Shown here: positions 1 through 8,809 of the stretch, piece after piece
How positions within the stretch are numbered: position 1 is the stretch's first letter
Layout: every line of letters starts with the position of its first letter
Assembly (NCBI RefSeq): GCF_001423405.1
Contig: NZ_LMNS01000034.1
Coordinates: 186,526-250,525 of the forward strand
Reading direction: 5' to 3'
From: Methylobacterium sp. Leaf123
GTDB lineage: Bacteria > Pseudomonadota > Alphaproteobacteria > Rhizobiales > Beijerinckiaceae
Length of the DNA: 64,000 nt
Notes under the pieces: generated by a model
Database searches by the model: none
Seen by the model: the letters and a program-made list of their open reading frames with translations, nothing else
What the model was told of the DNA's origin: nothing
Translations under genes and position numbers: made by a program

Positions 1-370
1 CACGGCCTCCCCCGTCACGCTCACCGTGACGCGGCGGCTCTTCCTGGCCGACGGCGGCGGTGGCGCGCTCGATCGCTTCTTGGGCCGTCGCGTCGGGCTC
101 GGAGCGGGAGGACGGATCGGAGATCCGGCGCAGATTTTCTGCGGGCGTCTCGGCCTCGGTCTGGTCCACCGCGTCCTGGCCCTGTCGCTCGGTGCCGGAG
201 GCGATGCGCGCCGTCTCGGCCGTCCCGTCGGGATTGCTCTTCAGGTCCGCCTGGGTCCGTGAGGGCACGCCCCTATCGAGGGGCGAATCGGTGCCCAAAT
301 CCTGGCCATTGCGGTCCGCATAGGCGTCGAACGCCTTCAGCGACGGCCGGTCGGGGGAAGTTTCCGTCAT
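1..370 (-). CDS. hydrophilic hypothetical protein, 3' end cut by window edge
   Basis: An open minus-strand frame begins at the ATG at 370 (MTETSPDRPSLKAFDAYADR) and is still open at base 1, so at least 123 residues are encoded and the C-terminus is missing. The visible part is rich in Asp, Glu, Arg, Thr and Ser, with no hydrophobic segment or signal peptide, so it is probably a soluble, partly disordered cytoplasmic protein. A good Shine-Dalgarno (AGGAGGATGAAGA, minus strand) lies just upstream. I do not recognise the family. It is the last gene before the repeat-rich stretch at 421-552. Confidence 0.6.
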   Translation of the reverse strand, partial: MTETSPDRPSLKAFDAYADRNGQDLGTDSPLDRGVPSRTQADLKSNPDGTAETARIASGTERQGQDAVDQTEAETPAENLRRISDPSSRSEPDATAQEAIERATAAVGQEEPPRHGERDGGGR

Positions 371-453
371 TCTTCATCCTCCTGATCTGACCGGAACAAC
401 AATCCGGGACCGGAGGAGTTGCGGTGCGGGTCCGTCGCAGACCCACACCGCAC

Positions 454-490
454 GAGCATCGTCCTGGATATCGGATCCAGGACGATGCTC
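454..490. repeat. perfect 16-bp inverted repeat (hairpin)
   Basis: The arms 454-469 and 475-490 (gagcatcgtcctggat and its exact complement) flank a 5-nt loop. It lies downstream of cysK on the minus strand and could act as a transcription terminator, although no T-run follows. A second, imperfect hairpin lies beside it at 421-451. The 3' arm shares gacgatgctct with 543-553, which suggests a dispersed repeat family. Confidence 0.6.
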
Positions 491-503
491 TGGCCTCTTG
501 TTT

Positions 504-552
504 TGCATCCTCTTTTTCCGAAAGCCGGCAACCACCTTTCGGGACGATGCTC
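504..552. repeat. alphaproteobacterial-style intergenic hairpin repeat
   Basis: The stretch tgcatcc...ccgaaag...ctttcgg...gatgctc carries nested arms (gcatc/gatgc and ccgaaag/ctttcgg) around a pyrimidine-rich loop. Short intergenic elements of this appearance are common in methylobacteria (from memory). It abuts the 3' end of cysK and may help terminate or stabilise its transcript. Confidence 0.45.
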
Positions 553-558
553 TCGGCG

Positions 559-1539
559 TTAGCCGATGCCCTCGAACAGCACCGAGGAGATGTAGCGCTC
601 GGCGAACGAGCAGGCGATCGTGACGATGCGCTTGCCCTGGAATTCGGGGCGGCCCGCCAGCTCCAGCGCCGCCGCGACGTTGCCGCCGGTCGAGATACCG
701 CCGGGAATGCCCTCGAACTTGGCGAGGTCGCGGGCGGTGTCGATCGCCTGCTGGTTCGACACCTTGAGCACGCCGTCGAGGATGTCGGTATGCAGGTTGT
801 CGGGGATGAAGCCCGCGCCGATCCCCTGGATCTTGTGCGGGCCGGGCTGGCCGCCGGAGATCACGGGGCTGTCCACCGGCTCCACCGCGAACACCTTGAG
901 GCCGGGCAGACGCGGCTTGAGCACCTCGCCGACGCCGGTCACGGTGCCGCCGGTGCCCACGCCCGCCACGAAGGCATCGAGCTGGCCCTGCGTGTCGTTC
1001 CAGATCTCTTCCGCCGTGGTCTTGCGGTGGATCTCCGGGTTGGCCGGGTTCGAAAACTGCTGCGGCATCACCGCGCCGTCGATCTCACGCAGGAGTTCCT
1101 CGGCGCGACCGATCGCGCCCTTCATGCCCTGCGCACCCGGCGTCAGTTCGAGCTGGGCGCCGAGGAAGGCGAGCATCTTGCGCCGCTCGATCGACATCGT
1201 CTCCGGCATGACGAGGATCAGGCGGTAGCCGCGGGCGGCGGCGACGAAGGCCAGCGCGATGCCGGTATTGCCCGAGGTCGGCTCGACCAGCGTGCCGCCC
1301 GGCTTGAGCCGGCCGGAGGCTTCGAGCGCGTCGATCATGTTGACGCCGATGCGGTCCTTCACGCTCGAGATCGGGTTGAAGAATTCGAGCTTGAGCAGGA
1401 TCTCGGCATCGACGCCGCGCTCCTTGGTGAGCCGGTTGAGGCGCACGAGCGGGGTGTTGCCGATGGTCTCGGTGATCGAGCCGTAGATGCGGCCGTGTCC
1501 GGGCTTGCGCACGGTGTCTGGAGTCGAGGTGTCTGTCAT
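559..1539 (-). CDS. cysK: cysteine synthase A (O-acetylserine sulfhydrylase)
   Basis: This PLP enzyme makes L-cysteine from O-acetylserine and sulfide in the cytoplasm, the last step of sulfur assimilation. The 326-residue protein has the fold-type II hallmarks: the PLP lysine in NPISSVKDRIG (K61), the substrate loop PTSGNTG (87-93), the GTGGT phosphate-binding loop, and the C-terminal SGG/STGGN region. An upstream in-frame extension exists, but the ATG at 1539 has a GGGAGCGG ribosome site and fits family length. A roughly 350-bp leader with an AT-rich patch near 1805-1830 lies upstream. It appears to be monocistronic. Confidence 0.93.
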   Translation of the reverse strand: MTDTSTPDTVRKPGHGRIYGSITETIGNTPLVRLNRLTKERGVDAEILLKLEFFNPISSVKDRIGVNMIDALEASGRLKPGGTLVEPTSGNTGIALAFVAAARGYRLILVMPETMSIERRKMLAFLGAQLELTPGAQGMKGAIGRAEELLREIDGAVMPQQFSNPANPEIHRKTTAEEIWNDTQGQLDAFVAGVGTGGTVTGVGEVLKPRLPGLKVFAVEPVDSPVISGGQPGPHKIQGIGAGFIPDNLHTDILDGVLKVSNQQAIDTARDLAKFEGIPGGISTGGNVAAALELAGRPEFQGKRIVTIACSFAERYISSVLFEGIG

Positions 1540-1894
1540 CGTCTGTCCGCTCCCTGAGCGCTCCCGCGCCGCAACGGCCACCGGCCCGGTGCAGGAGCGC
1601 GCGCCAACACGAAAGGCTTTCACATCGGCCTGAGAGAAGACGACCGCCAGGGGGACAAAGCCGATGCGAAACCAGAAACTTAGCGCCGCCGCTTGAGCGA
1701 GGGCCGCTGCGGCGACGCGTAGCCGATTTCGCAAGCTCCGTCGAGCTTCCCGCCGGGCGGATACCAGTCTTTACACGGACTGCGCACGGCCGAGCTTTAG
1801 CGGAGAATTTTATTTTCCTTTTTCGCCGCCGGACGACAGTATTGTCATCCTCGTCACGCCGAATCGTCGGGCCGGTTACGGTCCGCGATCGGGC

Positions 1895-2071
1895 TCAGGC
1901 GACGAGGAAGCGGGTGGCGAGGATCAGGATGCCGATGCCCGAACTGGTGGCGAGGGCGGCCAGGGTCGCGGCACCCTCGTGGTGGGCGCGGACGAAGTCG
2001 TAACGCCCCGCGCGGGAGGCCGCCGGCCGCACCTTCGGGACGACGCGCTGGTGAACCCGGCCGATCCGCAT
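1895..2071 (-). CDS. small membrane-anchored hypothetical protein
   Basis: The 58-residue protein has a basic N-terminal half (MRIGRVHQRVVPKVRPA) and one C-terminal hydrophobic segment (about residues 35-57, ending GIGILILATRFLVA), so it resembles a tail-anchored inner-membrane miniprotein. The ATG at 2071 was preferred over longer upstream starts because that extension looks like non-coding Arg/Pro-rich frame. No family is recognised and the coding case is moderate. Confidence 0.45.
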   Translation of the reverse strand: MRIGRVHQRVVPKVRPAASRAGRYDFVRAHHEGAATLAALATSSGIGILILATRFLVA

Positions 2072-2249
2072 TCCGTCTCTCCGCCTGAGCGGCCGCGCGG
2101 AGCGCGACCGAGGGGCGCGAGGAAACGGCCCGGGAGACTGACGGAGGATGAATCCGGACGCCCGTCCGCGAATCGTCGTCAACGGGGACTTAAAGCGATC
2201 GCGCGCCGGCTCGTCCGAGGAACCGGCGCGGTGTTCGAGATCGGGGCGC

Positions 2250-2753
2250 CTACAGGGCCCGATCAAAACGCAGCTCACCGTTCTGGCTGCGGATCACGAG
2301 TTGCGAACCGTCGAGGTCCCACTTGCCCGCCGTGCGCAGGGCCACGAGGAAGGCCTGCTCGGAGGCCGCCAGCGCCTTGTCGCAGGTCTTCTTGGTGAGC
2401 GCCAAGGGACCGACGGCGAGATGCTGCTCACGCAGGGGGAAGGCGGTGGCGGTGAAGGTGTTGCAGCCGCCATAGCCGCGCGCCCGGTACTGCGCGTCGA
2501 TGATGAAGCTCGGGCGGTCGGCACCGGTGAACGGCTTGCCGTTCATGCTGACGGCGGTCCACATCGAGCCGAGCGGAAACATCTTCTCCGTCGGCTTCGC
2601 GCCGGGGACGTATTGCGGCTTCTTCTCGGGCTGCTTGCCCGCACCGAAACCGGACGAATTGCCGCCCATGCCCATTTGCGCCGCAGCCGGCACGGCCGCG
2701 AGTGCGGCCGCGGCAACCGCGCAGGCCAGCGTGGCGGTCAGCATCCTGTTCAT
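2250..2753 (-). CDS. META-domain (HslJ-like) secreted protein
   Basis: The 167-residue protein begins with a Sec signal peptide (MNRMLTATLACAVAAAALAAVPAAAQ), then a Gly/Met-rich linker. A META domain of about 100 residues follows, with W-x-A-V near residue 65 and a GYGGCNTFTA motif. The second conserved Cys is in KKTCDK, so C97 and the later cysteine may form a disulfide. META/HslJ proteins are periplasmic or lipoprotein-like and are linked to heat or drug stress in enterobacteria; their biochemistry is not defined. It stands alone. Confidence 0.8.
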   Translation of the reverse strand: MNRMLTATLACAVAAAALAAVPAAAQMGMGGNSSGFGAGKQPEKKPQYVPGAKPTEKMFPLGSMWTAVSMNGKPFTGADRPSFIIDAQYRARGYGGCNTFTATAFPLREQHLAVGPLALTKKTCDKALAASEQAFLVALRTAGKWDLDGSQLVIRSQNGELRFDRAL

Positions 2754-3156
2754 CGTTCAGCCCCCTGTCTGCTCGACTGCTTCACCCCGGAGCCCCACCC
2801 GGCCAATGGCCCGGTTCTCGGCTCGTTGCCCGATGGGTGGGCCGAGCCGGCGCGTGCTCCGTATCCTTCGGGCCGCGCTCCCTCTTGGCAGCCGGTCCTG
2901 GGCGCTAGGGGGCATCGGCACAGATTCAAGCACAATTATGGTCAAGACCGGCCCGAGACCCGGTTCGGCGGCGATCCCGCCCGTTTCGGTGCGCCGCGAA
3001 CCTTGTGCGGCAGGAATCCGCGCCCGACGAGTCTTCGGAGCGGGCGAAACGCCGTTTCTCACAAGCTTCGCCGAAACGAACCGGCCTGTCGGACCGTTGA
3101 CCGATCGCGTGCCCCGTGGCGCGGGATGGTGTCTGCCAAGGATCGAGGAGAGCGGT
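2754..3156. other. non-coding interval
   Basis: This is about 400 bp between the divergent META-domain gene and the XRE regulator. Open frames here have Arg/Pro/Ala-biased composition typical of chance GC-rich frames. I see only the ribosome site for the next gene (gaggag, 3145-3150). Confidence 0.5.
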
Positions 3157-3483
3157 TTGACGGGATCGGATGAAGGTGCGTCGAGCGGAGCCTCGCCCAA
3201 CACGATGAATGCGGCCCAGTGCCGGGGTGCCCGCGGCCTGCTCGGCTGGTCGGAAGCGGAACTGGCCCGCCGCTCAGGGCTGGATGAAGGCTTCATCAAG
3301 GGGTTCGAGGCCGGCACGGGCGATCCCGCCTCCGGGCAGGTCGAGGCTTTGCGCAGCGCCCTGATGCAGGGCGGCGTCCTCTTTACCAACGGTGCGACGC
3401 CGGGCGTGCGGCTGTCCGAGCAGCAGCGGGGCGGCGACGAGGGCACGCGGCTCGATCAGCTCACCACCGAGAACGATCGCTGA
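3157..3483 (+). CDS. XRE-family transcriptional regulator
   Basis: The 108-residue protein carries a Cro/CI-type helix-turn-helix at about residues 17-70 (CRGARGLLGWSEAELARRSGLDEGFIKGFEAG), followed by the LRSALMQGGVLFTNG...PGVRL tail characteristic of a widespread small alphaproteobacterial XRE group. The TTG at 3157 sits 6 nt after GAGGAG and is the likely start; an in-frame ATG at 3205 is the alternative. Its targets are unknown. It ends 10 nt before the 3' end of the convergent flavoprotein gene. Confidence 0.75.
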   Translation: MTGSDEGASSGASPNTMNAAQCRGARGLLGWSEAELARRSGLDEGFIKGFEAGTGDPASGQVEALRSALMQGGVLFTNGATPGVRLSEQQRGGDEGTRLDQLTTENDR

Positions 3484-3493
3484 GGCGTCAGCC

Positions 3494-4735
3494 TCAGCCC
3501 GTGGCCAGGGCCTTGAGGTCGAAGCCCGGATCGCCGGCCTGCTCCGGCGTCAGCGTCTTGCCCGCGGCCAGCAGGCGGCGGGCGGCCATGTGGTCGGAGG
3601 GGCGATCCACCGATTCGACGGCGCTGAGCCGGTCATCGCGGAAGCGGAACACCGAGAAGCCGGCGCCGGTGCGGCGCAGGACGCTCGCATCACCCGGCGC
3701 AGCGAGCCCGGCGATCTGGAGCTTGCGCGGCCCCTGGTCACTCCAGAACCACGGCACCGCGTCGTAGGCGGAGGGCCGGCCGGTGAGCCGCGCGGCGAGG
3801 CAGCGGCCCTGATCGACCGCGTTCTGCACCGATTCGATCCGCACCCGGTCGCCGCCGGGCATTCCGGACGCGAACCGGCTCGGGAAGCGCACGCAATCGC
3901 CGATGGCCGAGATCGCCGGATCGCTCGTGGCCAGGAAGGCATCGATCTCGATCCCGTCGCGCACGGCGAGCCCGGCTTCCGCCGCGAGTTCCTGATTCGG
4001 CACCACCCCGATGCCGACGAGCACGAGGTCGGCGGGCAGGCTTTGCCCGTCGGCGGTGCGGACCGCCGAGGCCCGTCCCCCCTCCCCTTCGATCGCGGTG
4101 ACACCCGCCCCGAACAGGAACGTGACGCCGGCCTCCTCGTGGAAGGCGCGGAACGCTTCCGAGGTCTCGGGCGAGACTGCCCGCGCCATCACGCGCTCGG
4201 ACGCCTCGATCACCGTGACCGAGAGGCCGCGGGCGGCGCAGACCGCCGCGAATTCGAGGCCGATGAAGCCCGCGCCCACCACGACGATTCGGCCGATGCC
4301 CTCGATCGCCGCGCGAAGCGCATCGGCATCGTCGAGGGAGCGGAGCTGGCGCACACCCGCGAGATCGGCCCCCGGCACCGGCAGCGCCCGGTTGCGGGTG
4401 CCGGTCGCCAGGATGAGGTGGTCGTAAGACAGATCCTCGCCGTCCGAGAGCCGCACGCTGCGCCCGGCGCGGTCGATCGCCGTCACCCGCGTCCCGGACC
4501 GGTGCGCGATGCGGTGCTCGGCGAAGAAGCTCTCCTGCCGCAGGAGCAGGCCGCGGGCATCGGTCTTGCCGGCGAGATAGGCCTTCGACAACGGCGGACG
4601 CTGATAGGGAAGCGCGGCCTCCTCGCCGACCAGGGTCAGGCGCCCGGAAAACCCCGCCTCCCGCAGCGAGGCGGCGGCCTGGAACCCGGCCTGCCCCGCC
4701 CCGACGATGACGATCGTCTCCATCGGCCCGCTCAC
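3494..4735 (-). CDS. FAD-dependent ferredoxin/rhodocoxin-reductase-like oxidoreductase
   Basis: This flavoprotein should pass electrons from NAD(P)H to a ferredoxin or rubredoxin-type partner. It has an N-terminal FAD Rossmann motif (IVIVGAGQAG), the PYQRPPLSK segment, ATGTRNR, a second NAD(P)H Rossmann motif (IVVVGAGFIGLE) and the FAD-binding IGDC motif. The C-terminal domain is reductase-type (about residues 320-413). The GTG start overlaps the regulator's stop (GTGA); an ATG at 4723 is the alternative. Co-transcription with the LysR gene is likely. No partner ferredoxin or P450 is in view, so the acceptor is unknown. Confidence 0.85.
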   Translation of the reverse strand: MSGPMETIVIVGAGQAGFQAAASLREAGFSGRLTLVGEEAALPYQRPPLSKAYLAGKTDARGLLLRQESFFAEHRIAHRSGTRVTAIDRAGRSVRLSDGEDLSYDHLILATGTRNRALPVPGADLAGVRQLRSLDDADALRAAIEGIGRIVVVGAGFIGLEFAAVCAARGLSVTVIEASERVMARAVSPETSEAFRAFHEEAGVTFLFGAGVTAIEGEGGRASAVRTADGQSLPADLVLVGIGVVPNQELAAEAGLAVRDGIEIDAFLATSDPAISAIGDCVRFPSRFASGMPGGDRVRIESVQNAVDQGRCLAARLTGRPSAYDAVPWFWSDQGPRKLQIAGLAAPGDASVLRRTGAGFSVFRFRDDRLSAVESVDRPSDHMAARRLLAAGKTLTPEQAGDPGFDLKALATG

Positions 4736-5721
4736 TCGCCCGCCTCGGCCGGGCTGCGAGCCGCCTTGAGCGACGCCGCAACGGCCGGCTCCTCCGGGAA
4801 GAAATCACCGGGAATGCTCGGCAGGAAACGGCGTCCCTCCTGCGCGAGATAGTCCCAGAACGCATCGGAGGCGGGGCCGAGCACCTTGTCGGCGCGGCGC
4901 ACCACGTACCAGTCGCGCCGGATCGGCAGGCCCTCCACGTCGAGCAGGACGAGGCGACCGCTCGCCACCTCCGCCGCCACCGAGTGGCCGGACAAGAGTG
5001 CGATGCCGAGACCCGCCATCACCGCCTGTTTCAGCGTCTCGTTCGAGCCGGAATCGATCCCGAGCTTGGCCCGGCGGATCATCACGCCGCTCATGAATTC
5101 CTCGAACACCGAGCGGGTGCCCGAGCCTTCCTCGCGCACGAGGAAGGATTCCTCGGCCAGATCCGCCCGCGTGAGGCCGCGCCGCCCGGCCATCGGGTGG
5201 TTGGGGGCGGCGATCAGCACCAGGGGATGGGGGCCGAAGGTCTCTGCCTCGATGGCGAAATCCCGCGGCGGGCGCCCCATGATCGCGAAATCGATGTCGT
5301 AGTTGCGTAAAGCCTCGATCGTGTCCTGCCGGTTGCCGACGGTGAGCGAGATCTCGACCTTCGGGTGGCTCTCCATGAAACCGGCGATCACGAGCGGCGC
5401 GAAATACTTCGCCGTGGAAACGACCCCGAGGCCGACCCGGCCGCCGCCGCCCCCTTTGAGGGTGCGCAGGCGGTCGGTGCAGGTCTCCAGCACGGTGTTG
5501 ATGCTGTTGATCGCCCACAGCATTTCGCGGCCGGCATCGGTCGGCTTGAGGCCGGTGGGCGTGCGGTCGAACAGGAGAAGGCCCGCCTCCTCCTCGAGCT
5601 GTCGGATGCGGGCGTAGAGCGCGGCGGAGGTGACGTTGAGCTCCTGCGCGGCCCGCGTCATGGTGCCGAGCCGGGCGACCGCTGCGACTGCCTGAAGCTG
5701 CTTGAGCGAGAGATTGCGCAT
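4732..5721 (-). CDS. cbbR: CbbR-type LysR-family regulator
   Basis: The 329-residue LysR regulator has an N-terminal winged helix (residues 3-62, with ARLGTMTRAAQELNVTSAALYARIRQLEEE) and a two-lobe effector domain. The effector domain carries the CbbR signature GVVSTAKYFAP...HPKVEISLTVGNRQDTI...DFAIMGRPP. CbbR proteins control Calvin-cycle genes in response to sugar phosphates; the M. extorquens serine-cycle regulator QscR belongs to the same group. It is divergent from fbp-prk and shares an AT-rich intergenic region, so control of those genes plus autoregulation is the simplest inference. Confidence 0.85.
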   Translation of the reverse strand: MRNLSLKQLQAVAAVARLGTMTRAAQELNVTSAALYARIRQLEEEAGLLLFDRTPTGLKPTDAGREMLWAINSINTVLETCTDRLRTLKGGGGGRVGLGVVSTAKYFAPLVIAGFMESHPKVEISLTVGNRQDTIEALRNYDIDFAIMGRPPRDFAIEAETFGPHPLVLIAAPNHPMAGRRGLTRADLAEESFLVREEGSGTRSVFEEFMSGVMIRRAKLGIDSGSNETLKQAVMAGLGIALLSGHSVAAEVASGRLVLLDVEGLPIRRDWYVVRRADKVLGPASDAFWDYLAQEGRRFLPSIPGDFFPEEPAVAASLKAARSPAEAGE

Positions 5722-5780
5722 GCCCCGTTTTTAGTTTTTTTGCGGGGCACCACAAGTTTTTTTAGAAATCTTTCGACAGC
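5721..5780. promoter_or_regulatory. divergent cbbR/fbp control region with dyad
   Basis: A 7-bp inverted repeat (tgccccg at 5721-5727, cggggca at 5743-5749) flanks a T-rich core and overlaps the cbbR start codon. A second T-tract with the same agttttttt word lies at 5754-5763. LysR-type sites are AT-rich dyads between divergent genes, so this is the likely CbbR binding region. The exact operator is inferred, not proven. Confidence 0.45.
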
Positions 5781-5858
5781 CGTCTTGTGCCGTCTGGCGC
5801 TGGCGCCTCGCCACAGCGTATCATAAGCCGAGATGGACCTGCACGCCTCCGCGCGCGC

Positions 5859-6983
5859 ATGGCCGACAAGAACGCCACGCACGACCTTACGTTACGCGCG
5901 GCTTCGACGGGAGCGAGCCTCAGAACGATGACGAAGCCCTACGGGTCATCCCTCGACGATCATCTCGACGCCGAAGTCGCGCGGGATCCCTCGCTGGCCG
6001 ACACCGCCGCCACGATCCGGGCGCTGGCCGCCGCCGCGATCGACGTGAGCGAGACCGTGGGCCGCGGATCGCTGGCCGGCGACCTCGCCGCCCAGGGCGA
6101 GCACAACAGCGACGGCGACGTGCAGAAGGCGCTCGACGTGATCGCCCACAAGCGCTTCATGCAGGCGCTCGAAGAGGCCCCCGTGGCGCAGGTCGCCTCC
6201 GAGGAAGCCGAGGACGTGGTGACGCTGAAGGCCGACGCGCCGCTGGCCGTCGCGATCGACCCGCTCGACGGCTCGTCCAATATCGGCGTCGGCATGGTGG
6301 TCGGCACCATCTTCGGCATCCGCCCGGTGACGCAGGGCCAAGGGATCGACGATCCCAATGCCTCGTTCCTGACGTCCGGCACGACCCAGACCGCCGCCGG
6401 CTTCGTCGTCTACGGCCCGGCGACGACCTTCGTGGTCACCCTCGGCAACGGCACCCGCATCTTCACCCTCGACCGGACGGACAAGGTCTTCCGCCTCACC
6501 CACGATGCGATGAAGATCGTCCCCAGCGCCAACGAGTACGCGATCAACGCCTCGAACGTCCGCCACTGGGACGGGCCGGTGAAGTCCTTCATCGAGGATT
6601 GCCTGCGCGGCTCGGAAGGTCCGCGCGACCGCGACTTCAACATGCGCTGGACCGCCGCCCTGGTGGCGGACGCGCAGCGGGTGCTGATCCGCGGCGGCGT
6701 GTTCCTGTATCCGGGCGACAACCGGAAGGGCTACGCGCAAGGGCGCCTGCGCCTGCTCTACGAGACCGCCCCCATCGCCTTCCTCATCGAGCAGGCGGGC
6801 GGCGCCGCCACCGACGGCCAGGCCCGCATTCTCGAGCGGGTGGCCACCAAGATCCACGAGCGCTCGCCCCTGGTGTTCGGTTCCACCGAGGAGGTCGAGT
6901 GCGTGGCCAAGTACTATGACGGCCGCCAGCCCAGCGCCGGCCGCTCACCCCTGTTCGGCCAGCGCGGCCTGATGCGTAGCTAG
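5859..6983 (+). CDS. fbp: class I fructose-1,6-bisphosphatase
   Basis: This enzyme hydrolyses fructose-1,6-bisphosphate to fructose-6-phosphate for gluconeogenesis and pentose-phosphate regeneration. Class I motifs are clear: the metal site AIDPLDGSSNIGVG (DPLDG at 134-138) and the substrate-binding GRLRLLYETAPIAFLIEQAGG near the C-terminus. From the ATG at 5859 it is 374 residues; an ATG at 5928 gives 351, closer to the usual length, and neither has a strong ribosome site. It is followed after 29 bp by phosphoribulokinase, as in cbbFP units. Confidence 0.9.
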   Translation: MADKNATHDLTLRAASTGASLRTMTKPYGSSLDDHLDAEVARDPSLADTAATIRALAAAAIDVSETVGRGSLAGDLAAQGEHNSDGDVQKALDVIAHKRFMQALEEAPVAQVASEEAEDVVTLKADAPLAVAIDPLDGSSNIGVGMVVGTIFGIRPVTQGQGIDDPNASFLTSGTTQTAAGFVVYGPATTFVVTLGNGTRIFTLDRTDKVFRLTHDAMKIVPSANEYAINASNVRHWDGPVKSFIEDCLRGSEGPRDRDFNMRWTAALVADAQRVLIRGGVFLYPGDNRKGYAQGRLRLLYETAPIAFLIEQAGGAATDGQARILERVATKIHERSPLVFGSTEEVECVAKYYDGRQPSAGRSPLFGQRGLMRS

Positions 6984-7012
6984 AGCGTCAGCGCCCTCAC
7001 ATCAGCAAGCCC

Positions 7013-7873
7013 ATGTCGGCGCGTCATCCCATCATCTCGGTCACCGGCTCCTCGGGCGCCGGGACCACCTCCGTCCGCAACACCTTCGAGCAGATCTTCC
7101 GCCGGGAGGATGTCAGCGCCGTCTACATCGAGGGCGATGGCTTCCACGCGCATGACCGCGACACCATGCGGGCGATGATGGCGCGCGAGCCGACGCTCAG
7201 CCACTTCGCGCCCCGCGCCAACCTCCTGCCCGAGCTGGAGGAGGTGTTCCGGAGCTACAGCGAATCCGGCACCGGCCGCACCCGGCATTACGCCCACGAC
7301 GACGCGGATGCCGCGCGCTACGGCGTGCCCATCGGCGCCTTCACGCCCTGGGAGCCGTTCCAGCCCGGCTCGGATCTGCTGTTCTACGAAGGCCTGCACG
7401 GCTGCGTGGTCGATCAGAACGTCGACCTCGCCCGCTATCCCGACCTCAAGATCGGGGTGGTGCCGGTGATCAATCTCGAATGGATTCAGAAGCTGCACCG
7501 GGACCGCTCGACGCGGGGCTACTCGACCGAGGCCGTCACCGACGTGATCCTGCGCCGGATGCCGGACTACGTGCAGACCATCTGCCCGCAATTTTCGTGG
7601 ACGGACATCAACTTCCAGCGGGTGCCGACGGTGGACACCTCGAACCCCTTCATCGCCCGCTGGATTCCGACCGCCGACGAATCGATGGTGGTCATCCGCT
7701 TCAAGGACCCGAAAGGGATCGACTTCTCCTACCTCGTCTCGATGATCCACGACAGTTTCATGAGCCGGGCCAACTCCATCGTCATCCCCGGGGGCAAGCT
7801 CGATCTGGCGATGCAGCTCATCCTCACGCCGATCATCATGCAACTGGTGGAGCGGCGGCGCCGGCTGGCGTAA
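7013..7873 (+). CDS. prkB: phosphoribulokinase
   Basis: This kinase phosphorylates ribulose-5-phosphate to ribulose-1,5-bisphosphate with ATP. The 286-residue protein has the size of proteobacterial class I PRK, with Walker A GSSGAGTTS (12-20), YIEGDGFHAHDR, the substrate region FAPRANLLPELEEVF, and LLFYEGLHG carrying the catalytic acidic residues. It sits downstream of fbp in one operon. No RuBisCO gene is in this window, so its product may serve as a regulatory metabolite rather than a carbon-fixation substrate (inference). Confidence 0.9.
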   Translation: MSARHPIISVTGSSGAGTTSVRNTFEQIFRREDVSAVYIEGDGFHAHDRDTMRAMMAREPTLSHFAPRANLLPELEEVFRSYSESGTGRTRHYAHDDADAARYGVPIGAFTPWEPFQPGSDLLFYEGLHGCVVDQNVDLARYPDLKIGVVPVINLEWIQKLHRDRSTRGYSTEAVTDVILRRMPDYVQTICPQFSWTDINFQRVPTVDTSNPFIARWIPTADESMVVIRFKDPKGIDFSYLVSMIHDSFMSRANSIVIPGGKLDLAMQLILTPIIMQLVERRRRLA

Positions 7874-7912
7874 CCTTCGCCCGGCCCCCTCGGAGCACCA
7901 ATTGCTCGCCTC

Positions 7913-8809
7913 TCAAGCGCTTCTGGCTTCCGACATCGCGACGGAGGCAACCGCCTGCTCTCTGTCGAGAAACGCCGCGACGACTTCAGAGAATTCCGGC
8001 GTGCGCAGGTAGCCGTAGGATTTGTGGTGGTTCACGCTGCCACGCGGGCGCCGATAGGTGTTGCGGACGGGACGATCGATCACGCCCACACCCGCCGCGT
8101 TCGGGGCATAGGCCTCGGCCAGCGTCGTGCCGACGGTCGCCACGTCCTCGCGGTCGCCGAGATTGCTCCAGCGGGCCACGGCGTACGGCACGCGCAAGGC
8201 CCCGTGCTCCTCGGCGAGGCGATGCTTGATCTCGGCAAGGCCCAAGGGCGCGCCCAAGGTGACGAAGTGGTCGATTTGCGGACAGCGCCCATCGCGTTCG
8301 AGCTGGCGCAGCACGTCGTAGGCGATCAGCGAGCCCATGGAATGGGCGGCGAGCAGCAGGGGCCGGCCGGCATGCTGCTCCAGCGCCTCCCGCAAGCGAT
8401 TGCGGGCGGACTCGCGGAAGGCGGAATCCTCGTAGTAGCCCCAGAGGTCGTCGAGCCGGTGCTCAATGATGAAATCGTCGAGGACGAGGTGCCCGGTCTT
8501 CTCCTGCGCCCATTCGACGATGCGGTAGAGCCGGTCGGTCAGGGTCGGGGCGCACACGCCGTCCGCGCTCGGGAACGGGCCCCTCCCCCGCGCGGGATAG
8601 TAGGGCTCCCGGTTGCTGTCCTCGGAGAGCGGCACGTCGTAGCGCAGGTCGGCCCAGTAGACGAAGTCGAAGGACAGATCGCGCGGATCCTCGCCGAGAT
8701 TGCGCCGAAGCCCTTCACGGATCGCCTCGCCCCACCATGCCTGCTTCTCTTCTTTCGGCGGCTTGTTGGCGAGGCCGTGGATGCCGAGGATGAGCGGGCG
8801 GTCGTGCAT
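7913..8809 (-). CDS. alpha/beta-hydrolase (lipase-like)
   Basis: The 298-residue protein starts MHDRPLILGIHGLANKPP, with an oxyanion-hole-type HG motif, and has the nucleophile elbow AAHSMGS, in which Ser is followed by Gly as in lipases. A conserved Asp (GDREDV region) and the late His in GSVNHHKSYGYL could complete the triad. There is no signal peptide, so it is probably cytoplasmic. The substrate is unknown. The ATG at 8809 was chosen because the upstream extension is low-quality sequence. It is convergent with prk. Confidence 0.75.
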   Translation of the reverse strand: MHDRPLILGIHGLANKPPKEEKQAWWGEAIREGLRRNLGEDPRDLSFDFVYWADLRYDVPLSEDSNREPYYPARGRGPFPSADGVCAPTLTDRLYRIVEWAQEKTGHLVLDDFIIEHRLDDLWGYYEDSAFRESARNRLREALEQHAGRPLLLAAHSMGSLIAYDVLRQLERDGRCPQIDHFVTLGAPLGLAEIKHRLAEEHGALRVPYAVARWSNLGDREDVATVGTTLAEAYAPNAAGVGVIDRPVRNTYRRPRGSVNHHKSYGYLRTPEFSEVVAAFLDREQAVASVAMSEARSA

